DNA of 64,000 nt from Cornus controversa (Eukaryota > Streptophyta > Magnoliopsida > Cornales > Cornaceae), in the NCBI GenBank assembly GCA_026545225.1, contig CM048849.1, positions 8,272,041-8,336,040 of the forward strand, read 5' to 3'. Below are positions 35,464 through 47,271 of the stretch, one piece after another. How positions within the stretch are numbered: position 1 is the stretch's first letter; every line of letters begins with the position of its first letter. The notes under the pieces were generated by a model. It did not search any database. It was not told where the DNA came from and saw only the letters and a program-made list of their open reading frames with translations. Made by a program: the position numbers and the translations under genes.

Positions 35464-36916
35464 TGATCGGCGTTGAATGTGATGCATTCTAGCCTCTTAA
35501 CTTGCGTATTTTATTCTCTTAGTAATAGATTATTTTTTTATTTTACTTCGTTTTAGTATTTTCTGTATTTTCAGAGCCTTAATAATTATTTCAGTTAAAA
35601 CCATGATTTTGGGCTTTTAAAGATTACATGCAAGAGGGTTAGATGAAGCCTACATCAATTGGATTCATTCAACTTTATATTTCAACTCAAATCAGCCCAA
35701 GAAAAAGGTCCAAGAGAATTACAACTTCTGAAGGAGGTTACGGGCCTGAAGCCCAATTCTGTGCTTAATATAGTTTTAATTCTATTTTGGAAGGCGGACC
35801 AGAAATCTTATTTCTGAGCCTCAAATTGACTTAATTTTTTCATTAGTTGAATGAAATTTGATTCTGGACACCTTTGTATTTCACGAAAATTCCATGAATC
35901 AGACTTCTAGCGGGTCAAAATTTGGGCCGAATGTCAGTAGAAAATCTCACCTGTTTAGTGCTGCGGGAAAACCAAATTAATTCCTAATTGGATTAGGACT
36001 TGATGTATTCTCTTGGGAGTTTAAAAGGGAGAATTAGGGACTGTTTTGAGAGAGTTTTTGGACACCATTGAAGACATATTTTGCAGAGCTTTGGAGTGGA
36101 AAACTATTGGAGAACGAAGTTTTGCGCGTAATTCATGAAGATGATGCCTTTTTCCTCAACCATTGAAGCTTCTTCTTCTACCGTGAGTGGCTAGTTCATC
36201 CACTACGGTTTTGATGTAGCCCTAACTAAGCATCAATGGTTTGATTGTTCTAATTGTTAGGGATTTTTGTATACATGCATAGATTGTGTAACTTAGAGGA
36301 TTTTTCTTATAAAATTGAGCTATAAAAGTCTTATAAATTCAGTTTCAATGATTTCTTATCTTATCTTAGATATTTAGTTGTTGTTATTGAACTCAATCTC
36401 TCTTATTTTCTGTGATTATGAAAGCGATTATTACACAATGGTAATCACTGAATATATCATTAAAAGCTTTGATGGAGTATGCCTAAAGAAGATGGACCAT
36501 ACTGCACCCTAGAGTAGAGTAGTTAGGCAGATGGCTCATGTGAATCGAGGATAGTCAATGACTTAGCCTTAATCATATGTTATCTTCTTGATAGATGGTG
36601 GTGAGCTTGTAACCACCAACACCACTTATGCATGATATGATTCCCCATAGTTAGTTCAATTGGCCATTGATTGTGAAGTTAGTGGTTCTACATTCTTTAG
36701 CTTTTCTTGCTTTTGTTCAATTGCTTCATTAGATAATTTAGATATAAAAATCAGCACACTTTTCCATTAAATCTAATTAGATTTAATTCCGAATATCCAA
36801 CTTAGTCAGACCACAGTCCCTGAGGTTCGACACCCCTTTCGATAGCCTTATTCTGCAAGGAATTCGTTCTATTGTGAAGTATGGTAATTTTAATTGATAC
36901 ACTTATCACAGAATCA
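35464..36916 (+). mobile_element. Solo LTR of the Athila-like D family
   Basis: It starts TGATCGGCGTTGAATG and ends GAATCA, as does the D LTR (38345-39823). The length is 1453 bp. The flanks are ACAGG (35459-35463) and GCAGG (36917-36921), a 5-bp duplication with one change. Removing it rejoins the gypsy integrase text around GGCAGACCCGACAGGTCACC in register with gypsy C. Confidence 0.9.
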
Positions 36917-36921
36917 GCAGG

Positions 36922-37493
36922 TCACCTGTTTGTTGGACAGAGGTCAGTGAGACATTGACATTGGGGCCAGATATAGTCCAAGAGACTACAAAAAAGATAA
37001 TGATTATAAGCCAACAGTTGCTTACGGCTAAGAGTCATCAGAAAAGCTATGCTGACAGAAGGCGAAGGCCTTTAGCATTTGAGGTAGGGGACTAGGTCTT
37101 CCTTAAGGTCTCACCATGATGAGGATTGATGAGGTTTGGGCATAGCGGTAAGCTAGCACCATGATTTATTGGTCCATTCCAGATATTGGATCATGTGGGT
37201 GAGGTTGTGTATCGCTTGGCATTGCCACCGCAATTGTTAAGTGTGCACAATAATTTTCACATTTCTATGTTGAGAATGTATGTCCTGGATCCTTCACATG
37301 TGTTATACTAGATAGATCTTGAAGTGGAGGAGGATGTGTCTTACGAGGAAAGACCGATGCAGATTTTGGATACTAGGGAGCAGATGTTTCAAGTCAAGAC
37401 TATTCCATTAGTTAGGCATCATGGAATCGAGGAGGCTACGTGAGAGTGGGAACAAGAACTCCTCTCAAAATATCCTGATTTGTTTTCTATTTG
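36922..37493 (+). pseudogene. Gypsy B integrase C-terminal part and chromodomain-like tail
   Basis: Continues from the integrase: TLGPDIVQETTKKI, AKSHQKSYADRRRRPLAFEVGD, FQILDHVGEVVYRLALPPQL, HNNFHISMLRMYVLDPSHV. The tail (EDVSYEERPMQILDTREQ, then IPLVRHHGIEEAT and a stop) resembles the degenerate chromodomain end of Tekay-type chromoviruses. Several Trp-to-stop changes and a frameshift are present. A polypurine tract (AGGAGGGGAGG) precedes the LTR at 37542. Confidence 0.82.
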
Positions 37494-37541
37494 AGGCATG
37501 TTTCTAATTTCGAGGATAAAATTCCTTTAAGGAGGGGAGGT

Positions 37542-38344
37542 TGTAGAGACCTTGACCAATTTTGGCCGGTTTGCATTTTTCGCATCATAAATTGTCGTAA
37601 ATGCATTTTGAATGATGTTAAGCATGTTTTGAGTGAGGGGAACATGTTTGGGAAGTGGTATAAGGGTTTTGGTACGTTTTTGGGATATTTGAAGAAGTTA
37701 GACTTTTTGGAAAAATGGGGGCCTGGGATGCGGTTCGGGTAGGCCCAAAAATTTGAAAAATACTAGAAAATATTTATTTTTGAGATTCACTTAGATGAAA
37801 TGTTTAGAGAGTTAAGGAAGTGATTTCTTGGCCATAGGAACTTTTGAAATCAAAAATAGAGGTCGGAAGGGTACGTGGAGTGACCAGGGGCGTTTTAGTC
37901 ATTTCGCGCCCCAGATATTAAAAATCTCTAGGGCTGAGATATTTCAGCCATTTCTCATAGCTAACTCTCCTTCTAAATCTCCCCACTTCATCCCTCTACC
38001 TTCTTTCTACATTTCGGCTGCATTCGGCTTGGATTCATGATTCGCCGAAGAAGGAAAGTGCATAGAGGCGACGAGGGCTTCAGTTTGAACCAAACAAAAT
38101 CAACTTTCAGCATGATAAACATCACCAAAAATCTTTGAAAGTGTTTGAACAACCTTTATTTTTGAGGTAGGGGTTCTCCTTCTTGCCTAGTTGTCAATTC
38201 TAGGGTTTTGGGTGAAACGGTGAGGTGTAGGATGCATATTTGCATGAATGAGAGTTGTAAGAGGGGTGGGATTAGTGTTTTCCTCTTCCTTTGAATCTTT
38301 TCTATGCAAAATTGAGGTTCCTTGTGATGTGCATGACATGAGGG
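37542..38344 (+). mobile_element. 3' LTR of gypsy B, first 0.8 kb
   Basis: Starts TGTAGAGACC after a polypurine tract and follows the start of LTRs 59323-62258 and 51413-54278 (for example ACATGTTTGG, GACTTTTTGG, GGGATGCGG). It is cut at 38344 by the LTR of Athila-like element D. The LTR text picks up again at 42488, but about 0.96 kb further along. Confidence 0.82.
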
Positions 38345-39823
38345 TGAATGGCGTTAAATGTTGCGCATTCTAGCCCCTTAACTTGCGTATTTTATTCTCT
38401 TAGTGATAGATTATTTTGTGATTTTACTTCATTTTAGTGTTTTCTATATTTTCAGGGCCTTAATGATTATTTCAGTTAAAACCATGATTTTGGGTTTTTA
38501 AAGATGGCATTCAAGAGGGGTATATGAAGCCTACATCAAATTGATTCATTCAACTCTATATTTTAACTCAAATCAGCCCAAGGAAGTGGTCCAAGAGAAT
38601 TATAACTGCTTAAGAAGATTATGGGCCTGATGCCTAATTCTGTGTTTAATCCAATTTTAATCCCATTTTGGAAAATGGCCCAAAACTCATATTCCCGAGC
38701 ATCAATCAACTTAATTTTTGCATTAGGCTTGAATGAAATTCGATTCTCGGCACTTTTGTATTTCACAAAAATTCTGTGAATTGAACTTCTAGTGGGTCAA
38801 AACTTGGGCCGAACATCAGTAGAAAAATCCACTTGTTTAGTGTTGCGGGAAAACCTTAATTATCTCCTAATTGGGTTAGGACTTTATGTACTCTCTTAGG
38901 GGTTTAAAAGTGGCGAAGGATGGTTATTTGAAGGGGAGCTTGGAGAGACTTTAGAGAGACTTTTGAACAGTAACTTGTAGAGCTTTGGAGTGGAGAAACA
39001 TTGGAGAACAAAGTCTTGCGCGTATTCCATGAAGATGACGCCTTCTTCCTCAACCGTTGAAGCTTCTTCTTCTACCATGAGTGGCTAGTTCATCCCATAG
39101 GGTTTTGTTATGGCCCTAACTAAGCATCAATGGTTTGATTGTTCTAATTATTGGAGATTTTTGTATTCATGCATAGATTGTGTAATTTAGAGGATTTTTC
39201 ATATAGAATTGAGCAATAGAAGTCTTACAAATTTAGTTTCAATGATTTCCTATCTTGTCTTAGATACTTGATTATTGTTATTGAACACAATCTCTCTTAT
39301 TTTCTGTGATTATGAGATTAATTATTACACAATGGTAATCACTGAATATATCATTAAAAGTTTTGATGGATTATGCCTAGAGAAGATGGACTATGTTGTA
39401 CCCTAGAGTAGAGTAGTTAGGCAGATGGCCCATGCCATTCGAAGATAATCCATGACTTAACCTTAATCATATATTATTTTCTTGACAGATGGAAGTAAGC
39501 TTGTAGCCACTGACACCTCCTATGCATGGTATAATTCTCCATAATTAGTTCAATTGGTCATCGATTGTGATGTTAGTGGTGAAGTTAATAACCCTAGATT
39601 GATTTCATATTTTCTACACTCTTTAGTTTCTCTTGCTTTATTTTAATTGCTTCTTTAGTTAATTTAGTTATAAAAATCAGAATTCTTTTATTTAAAATTT
39701 AATTAGAATTAATTCCATATATCCAACTCGAGGTTCGACATCTCTTTCAATAGCCCTATTCTGAAAGGAATTCGTTATATTCTGGAGTGTGGTAATTTAA
39801 TTGATACACTTACCAACGAATCA
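38345..39823 (+). mobile_element. 5' LTR of Athila-like element D
   Basis: Starts TGAATGGCGTTAAATG and ends ACGAATCA, 1479 bp, followed by a tRNA-Asp type primer site and gag. It is the same family as the solo LTRs at 11186-12569 and 35464-36916. Confidence 0.88.
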
Positions 39824-39828
39824 ATTTT

Positions 39829-39846
39829 TGGCGCCGTTGTTGGGGA
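39829..39846 (+). other. Primer-binding site of element D (tRNA-Asp type)
   Basis: TGGCGCCGTTGTTGGGGA. The usual Athila/Tat site complementary to tRNA-Asp is TGGCGCCGTTGCCGGGGA, so 16 of 18 bases agree. Confidence 0.8.
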
Positions 39847-39968
39847 CTATCTATTTGATTATTTGGATTTTATAAAATTAATTTTAATTGGATTTTTAGT
39901 TTAGGAAATTTTTATATTTTGTTTTTAATTTTATTTGTGTTTTAATTTTAGGTACTTCTAGTTAATAT

Positions 39969-42487
39969 ATGCAAGGTCGTTGTTCTGTGGCTGATCCAGT
40001 GATACCTCTTGATCTTGAGCCTGAACGTACTCTTAGACAATAGAAGAACATTCCGGGTGATACCATTGTGCAGGAAGAAGAGATTATTGACGACATGGCT
40101 GAAGAAAAGAATAACAATATTGTTCCTAATGTTGCTGGGGAAAGGTCAAGATTGCTCAAAGACTACTATGTTCTTGAGACCTATACTTCCCCAGCCAGTT
40201 TTCAACTGCCTAATGTCACAGCATAGAATTATGAGATCAAGTCCAGCATTATTCAGATGCTACCATCCTATTTTGGCCTGACTTAAGAAGACCATTACAA
40301 GCATCTAGATGAATTCATAGAAGTATGCACAACTACCAAAATTCACAACTTCTCTGAAGATACTTTCAAGATGAGACTTTTTCCATTCTCCTTGAAGGAC
40401 AAATCAAAGTATTGGTTCAATTCTCTACCGGCAGGTTCTATCACGACTTGGACTTAAATGTAACATGAGTTCCTCAAGAAGTATTTTTCGATAAGGAAGA
40501 CCAACTAGTTTAGACGTGCCTCTCACTGGTTTCTCCTAACATAAGGGGGACCAATTCTATAAGACATGGGAAAGATTCAAGGACCTTATTAGGAAGTGTC
40601 CTCATCATCAGGTTCCTAAGTGGCAACTAGTGCAGAGTTTTCATGAAAGGCTGACAAAAGCTAATAGATAGATGGTTGATGCATCCTGTAGAGGTACTTT
40701 ATGTTGAAAAGTGAAGAAGAGGTATGGACTTTATTCAAAAATCTTATTGACAACTCTCTACAACATGTGTCTTTCACTCGATCAAGCAGACCTACCACTA
40801 CAAGGAAGACTGATGAGATTTTTGAGGTTGGTGTCAAAGAAGCTATGCCAACCGATATTGATCTAATTGCACAAAAAGTAACAGCAATTACGGCTGCCAA
40901 TCAAGCTCCTTTTGTTTCAAATTCTTTATTGCTAGGCCCATGTGATTTTTGCTCTAGTCCTATGCATAATGTGAATAATTGTCCGTCAGTTGAGCAATTT
41001 TCTGATCTTCAATAAGAGCAAGTCCAAGCTACATTCACTAGACCAATAAGCCCTCCATGTGGTAATACTTACAATCCGACATGGAGGAATCATCCTGGTT
41101 TTTCTTATGGCAATCAAGGGGCAGCACTATAATAAACATATCGGCCTAGGAACTATGTGCCTCAACAGCCATATCAAGCGCAAGTTCCTATGCCACAAAG
41201 AAATTCTACTTTTGAAGTTAAGGTTATAAGTGCCTTAGTGAGACTTGACAAGATAGACTCTAAAGTTGAGAAGCTCGACTCAATTGTTGAAATAGTGAAA
41301 ACTATAGCTCAACTGGTGCAATCTCATTCTTAGTTCATTGCCAAACTAGAATTTCGGTTTGGACAACTTGCTAATGCTTTAAGTCAACTAGTTACCAATC
41401 TTAGAGGGATGCAGGATTCCTCAAGCAAGCCACACCATGAGCAGGTTCAAGCCATCACCATTTTGAGAAGTGGGAAAGTAATTGATAACAAAGTGGAGGA
41501 GAAGTAAGAAGAAGAAAATGTGATCACAAGTCCAAGTGCTGAAAATTTATTTGAGCCAAAGGTTCCCTTCCCACAACGTTTTCTTGAAGCATCCAAGTTG
41601 GGGAAGCAAGGGGATAAGCTGCATGACATGATGGAGGTTTTTAGACAAGTGAAGATTAATCTGCCACTCCTTGATGCCATCAAGCAGATTCGTCCTCATG
41701 CCAAAATTTTGAAGGACTTGTTCACTCAAAAGAGGCGTTCTAAAAGTCATGTGCCAAAGAAGATAATGCTGCCATAACAAGTGAGCTCGATAATTCAGTA
41801 TTGCACCCCTCCCAAGTATAAAGATCCTGGTGCTCTGAATATCTCATGCATCATTAGGGAGCACTATGTTGATAAAGCTCTTCTTGATCTGGGTGCAAGT
41901 GTGAACTTGTTGCCATATTCCGTCTACCTATAGCTAAATTTGGGAGAATTGAAGCCTATCTCGATGGTGTTGCAATTTGCAGATAGATCAACAAAGTAAC
42001 CATGAGGGATTGTCAAAGATGTGCTCATTAAAGTGAACAAGTTCTACTTTTCTGTTGATTTCATTGTACTTGACACTAAGCCAGTTCATAATTCGAGGAG
42101 GCACATTCCAGTCATCCTTGGTCAACCTTTCTTAGCCAGTGTAGATGCTTGCATAAATTATAGGTTAGGGATCATGGATATTTCATTTGGCAACATGAGA
42201 ATTAGGCTCAATATTTTTAATGATATCCATCATCCTCCAAATCAAAGTGATGTTTTTTGCATGGATGTTATTGAAGAATGTGTGGAGGAATTTGCTTCAT
42301 CTTCTCTATCTCACAACTCTGTGGAGATTTGGAAGTCTCTTTTTTACTCTGAGACCATTTATGAAGAAGAGCTTAGCGAAAAGGCAAATTATATGCTTGA
42401 GGTGGATGCCATTTGAAATACTCCACTATGGAGAATTCCAATCGAGCCATTGCCTCCCCTCTCTAGCACTCCTCTAGTGCTTTTATT
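39969..42487 (+). pseudogene. Athila-like D gag and protease, truncated
   Basis: Gag starts at an ATG at 39969 (MQGRCSVADP). It shows the Athila capsid segment (YKHLDEFIEVC, RLFPFSLKDKSKYWFNSLP, EFLKKYFS), with many stops. A second part follows (MMEVFRQVKINLPLLDAI). The retropepsin-like domain is around LLDLGASVNLLPYSVYL (about 41880), where the usual DxG appears as DLGAS, and continues in the open frame 42021-42416. After YMLEVDAI and a stop the sequence leaves Athila and enters a gypsy LTR at 42488. Reverse transcriptase, integrase and the 3' LTR are missing. Confidence 0.85.
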
Positions 42488-43629
42488 GGTATTGAATTTC
42501 ATTATGTGTATTATAATGATATACTCATTTGTGAACCACATCCTTATACTTGGATTATATGTGTAATCTTGAGGGAACATTATGAATGAGGGGCCATTAG
42601 CTCCTCATGTATGATATTGAGGAAGTGATGGTTGGATACTAGATTTGTGCATTCTTATCAAGCTATGCCCTTTATAGATCAATTATGGCTGTTTTGGATC
42701 ATGTAGATGTTGTAGTTGTATCTTTTTATATATATATATATGTAGCTTGTAATTGAATTAGACCTTGTATGCATTTATGTAATGAAGTTGGTTTATGGGA
42801 TGGTTGACAGAGATTCAATCCTTTTTTTTTATTTGGAGCACTTGCATGATGATCATTTGTGGATGATTAGAATGTTATTTTGATGATGAAATGGCAATTG
42901 TAGATGATTGAAAATGTTTAGGTTTGAGTTTTGGAGTTAGTTTTGAGATGATAGAGACTAAAAGAATCTCCAAGGTGAATATAGTCGACTTTCTCTTCAA
43001 AAGAAGTTGACTATTTTGTCCAGCAGCTTTTAGAGCTTTCTGGGAAGGCAAGATAGTCGACTTTCTTTTTTGGGACAGAAGACTATCTTACTACTCTAAA
43101 AATCTCATTTTTTTAGAAAACAGGATTTTGCACTTTCTGGGAAGGCAAGATAATCGACTTTTCTTTCTACGACAGAAGACTATTTTACTGCTCTAGAAAT
43201 CTTATTTTTCTGGAAATCAGCATTTTGTACTTTCTGGGAGGGAAAGATAGTCGACTGTCTGTTTTTGGTCATTTCTGGAAGGGCAAGACAGAAGACTATC
43301 TTACTACTCTAGATTTTCAAGTTCTTGAATTAAACATAACTTGGTCGTTTCAAACCCAAATCAAATGATTTTTTTTTTAAATTGATTCTTTTTGGACACA
43401 CCTTCCAATGGTGTAAGTTTCAAGTTTAAATTCCACTCACATATAGATTTGAGTTCCAAAAGTTGGTAGTTATTTGTATAGTCCCATTACGAGGGGTATT
43501 GATGTGTACATGCCAATGTAATAATGTTGTTAAAGGCTTTTGCATTGAGTTTAAGATTTGTGAGATGATTAGGTGAGGTGAGGACCCAGTCATCATTGGT
43601 TTCTAGAGAATGGGAGTCGGGGCGTGACA
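42488..43629 (+). mobile_element. 5' LTR of gypsy C, 3' portion only
   Basis: From TGGTATTGAATTTC at the junction to GGGGCGTGACA it aligns with 61093-62258 of the 3' LTR nearly base for base. The first 1.77 kb of the LTR is absent here. It contains a (TA)n run at 42728-42741 and a three-copy repeat of about 96 bp with AGTCGACT palindromes (43030-43320). Confidence 0.87.
43030..43320 (+). repeat. About 96-bp tandem repeat in gypsy C LTR
   Basis: Units begin TTTCTGGGAAGGCAAGATAGTC at roughly 43040, 43133 and 43229. Each carries GTCGACT or a variant, then ACAGAAGACTAT. The same array is at about 61665-61950 in the 3' LTR. Confidence 0.8.
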
Positions 43630-43632
43630 ACT

Positions 43633-43644
43633 TGGTATCAAAGC
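43633..43644 (+). other. Primer-binding site of gypsy C
   Basis: TGGTATCAAAGC, one mismatch from TGGTATCAGAGC, three bases after the LTR. Confidence 0.8.
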
Positions 43645-44025
43645 TCTAGGTCAAAATACCTAAGAACAACGGGTAATGGTCAGATCACATTTGGAATTGT
43701 GAGGAATAGATCAAGTATCTGATACCAACAACTTCGTATCAGAGCTTTTCTGTGTTTGATTACCTTAGGATAATGGGAAGGGTTAAGCCACATATTGGAC
43801 TAAAAGGACTTGATGATTTTTAGGATTTTGAACCTGTGGCTATGATCCTAGATTTGAAATCTTTGAGTGCAAGCTAGGGCTAAGTGCATATTACATGGAA
43901 AATTTTATGTGCTTATTTGTTAATATAACATATTAGGTTACATGTTGTAAGTGTGCATGAATGAAATTGGACAAAGATATTCATGCCTTGGAGTTAAAAT
44001 GTTTTCTTGTTATCAATATAGCAAG

Positions 44026-45448
44026 ATGCCACCACGTAGAGCTCGTGGGGAAGTACCACCAGCAGCTCCCACAGATGGAGGATAATTCATGCGTGACATG
44101 GTCACTACCATGCGGTAAATTGCAAGAGAAACTCAAAGGGAAACTCAAGAGGAGACACAAGCTCTTCCAAGAGCAGCTCCTCCAAGTCGAACGATAACGG
44201 CATTGGGGCATATCAAGAAGCACAATCCGCCAACCTATTCAGGGGGATCCGATCCCATAGTGGCAGAAAATTGGCTAGATGAGATTGTCAAGCTCCTTAC
44301 TGTGCTTGAAATAGATGAAGACTTGAGGGTGAAGGTGGCCACTCATTATCTAATAGATGATGGCAGTCGTTGGTGAAAATTCACCGAAAACTACCATGAC
44401 ATCGAGACTATGGATTGGGACATGTTTCAGGTACTCTTCTTTGAGAAGTACTTTCCAGTGATAGTGAAGGACAATCCAAGAAGGGAATTTTATGAGTTGG
44501 CACAAGAATCAATGACGGTAATGGAATACAAGACCAAGTTCACTTCCTTGACTCGTTTTGCTAGAGAGATAATACCAACGGAGGAGCGGAAGATAAAATA
44601 GTTCATAAGGGGTCTCTGGACATTTATAAGAGATAAAGTGGTGGTCTTGGGACTGACTAGCTACGCAGTGGTAGTGGAGAGGGCACTAGTGCCTGAGGAA
44701 ATTGATATTGATTATCGGAAGAAGAGGGAAGCACGGAACCAAAAGAGAAACGTGGGGTCTCTTTCAGACAACCGTACTGGAAAGAAGAGAAAAGATGGTG
44801 GGTCATTCTCCCAAGGGCAACAACAAGCCCAATCTACACCATCAATGGTTATGCCTACTGGGACCATATGACCTAAGGCATTTTGCTATAATTGCCAAAA
44901 ACTGGGACACAAAGTGGCAGAATGCACTCAGAAGCAGACTACTCCTATGACAGACAAGAAGTGCTTCCATTATCAGTAGATGAGGCACATTAGTTAGAAT
45001 TGCCCACAAAAGAGGCGTACACAGAGTGGTGTTAGCTCACAGCAGCATCCTACGCCACCTGCGACTTCACAGTCAGGCTTTAGGGCATTGCCACCACCAC
45101 AGACAGTGCCATCAGTTCAGAGTTCACGGGCACCAGCTAAAGGAGCCATGTCTGGCGCTCCTAGTCTACAATCTACATATCAGGGTACAGGGCAGTAGGG
45201 CCAGAGGACCCAGGGCCATGTCTTTACTCTTGCTCCAAGAGAGACCTCAGCAAGACCGTCAGTGGTCTGAGGTATATTTCTTGTATCTAGCTCGTGGGCT
45301 AGGGATTTAGTGGATTCAGGTGCATCACATTCATTCATATCATATGCATTTGCTTGTACTTTGGGGTTGGAGGTGTCAACTTTGGACTCGATTTTATCCA
45401 TTGATATGCTAATTAATGGTAGAGTGGTTTTGAGTGATGTGTGCCGAT
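44026..45448 (+). pseudogene. Gypsy C gag and start of protease
   Basis: The ATG at 44026 gives MPPRRARGEV. The capsid follows with the Ty3/gypsy retrotransposon gag segment (HNPPTYSGGSDPIVAENWLDEI, then DMFQVLFFEKYFP and VMEYKTKFTSLTRFA). The first zinc knuckle is intact (CYNCQKLGHKVAEC, about 44889). The second is damaged (CFHYQ, stop, MRHISRNC). A Gln/Pro/Ser-rich linker leads to the protease active site VDSGASHSF (DSG at about 45313). Stops occur at 44599, 44869 and elsewhere. The frame is cut by Athila-like element E at 45448 and resumes at 56096. Confidence 0.88.
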
Positions 45449-46928
45449 TGATAAGCAGTGAATGTTGCATATTCAATGCCCTTAAAATTATATGAATTAG
45501 TGTCTTACTAATATTTATTTCATATTTTTATTAATAATTTTAACCCTTTCATGATTTCAAGTGATTAAGGGTAATTCTGACTAATAATGGCGCAAGCAGG
45601 CTATAGATGGTGCTATTTTAGTAGGAAGCTAGAGTTTGACCCATGAAATGTGTTTATATTGAAGATCTAAACTAAATGGACTGAAGAAATGGGTTGAAAA
45701 TGAATTTAAATGAAGAAAAGGAGCACGGGCCTATTCACATTGAAGATTGGGTCAATTCGGGCGTAAAAAGTTCTGGACCCATTTTGGTATTCAGCCCGTA
45801 ACTCCGTACAAAATTGTCGAAACGATCCAAACTCAACATTGGTCGAAGAAAATTTAATTCTGTACAATTTCATATTTTACGAAAATTTCCTAAAACGGAC
45901 GTTTACAACAACTTTCTGGCCTATTTGCACAGCTGCCACTTTTTGGGCGCAAATGCCACTTTTTTAGGCGCTGGTACCTTTTTCTTATGCGCACTTGCCA
46001 CTTTGGGAGGCCAAGTGTCCCATGTGTGTTTTCTCACAACGTAAAAGGGGAGAAAAGGGAGAAAATTAGGTATTCTGGAGAGAAAAAATACTGAGATATA
46101 GATAGAGGCGATTCATGACGATACAGGCAAGAAGATGGAGATTTCATCATCGTTCAAGCCCGGACCTCCAATCATGAGCGGCTAAAACATCATTCTGGGG
46201 AAGTGACATAACCCTAACCTGTCTATCAATGTTTTAGTTGTATATTAATTTGGGAATGATTTAATTTGTGCATTGATTGTATAACCAAGACTTACACAAT
46301 AGCTGTGCTGTTAGTTTGAATTTTAATAGATTATTTCAGTGCTTATTGATTCTTGTTCTTGTAGAATGAATGTAAATTTGCATGATTATGGTTGGTTCTT
46401 TTCAATTTCTGTGATTTTGTTAAGACGAGTTATACAATAATTTTCACAGATCGTTCAACTTAGAGTTTTGATAATTCGTACTAAGCAAAGATGGGTTATC
46501 ATATCATTAGTTAGTCAGATGTATAGGCCATGCTAAACGAAGATGAGGTATGCTTAATTGTATGTTGAATGAATCATCTTGATAGAACTGAATTGGGCTT
46601 GTAGCCATTCTTTTCTAAATGCATAGATTAAACGTCCCAAATTAGTACAATTGTCATTGTCAGAAGGTTAGTGGTGAAGTCAATTCCCAGGACTTTCTCT
46701 TCCTGATTAAATTTCATAACATAAATTTATAAATAGCTTTAATTTTCTCAATTAAATACAAGATCAAACATCAATAATTATTTTCTAATTATTTTAGAAT
46801 TAATTCAAAGACTAAGTAACATAACAATTCAACCTTGCAAGTCCTTGAGGTTCGACACCCTCTATATAGCCCTGTCCTACAAGGACTCGTTCTATTGCGA
46901 GTAGTTAAGTAGAATTGACACCACATCA
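45449..46928 (+). repeat. 5' LTR of element E
   Basis: 1480 bp, TGATAAGCAGTG...CACCACATCA. The half after about 46140 is nearly identical to the 3' LTR, while the first 0.7 kb shows many more differences. Confidence 0.9.
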
Positions 46929-46933
46929 ATTTT

Positions 46934-46951
46934 TGGCACCGTTGTCGGGGA
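46934..46951 (+). other. Primer-binding site of element E (tRNA-Asp type)
   Basis: TGGCACCGTTGTCGGGGA, 16 of 18 bases matching the Athila tRNA-Asp site. Confidence 0.8.
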
Positions 46952-47271
46952 CTTACTTAAATGGCTTTGGTGCCTAGTCTTAAAGATTAGTTTTAATTTA
47001 ATTGTTAAAGTTAGGATTTTTCTTTATTCTTTTCTGATCCGTTTCATCTTTATTTATTTATTTTTCGAGTACAGGTGCTTTTGGTTATGAACCGTGAACA
47101 AAGGAGTGGAATTCATCGTAACTCTCTGTGAGCTTTTTATATTCAAATTACTTGTGCTTGTTTATTCTAGTTATTACTTTACTTTAATTTGATATCATTC
47201 TTTATTTTATTTTATTTTAATTTCTTTCAGTATTATTTATTTATTTAATTCTTAGTACTTACTTGTGGTAT

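Noticed and set aside
42389-42580. Open frame crossing the Athila D / gypsy LTR junction
   Set aside because: It is antisense and created by the fusion of two unrelated repeats.
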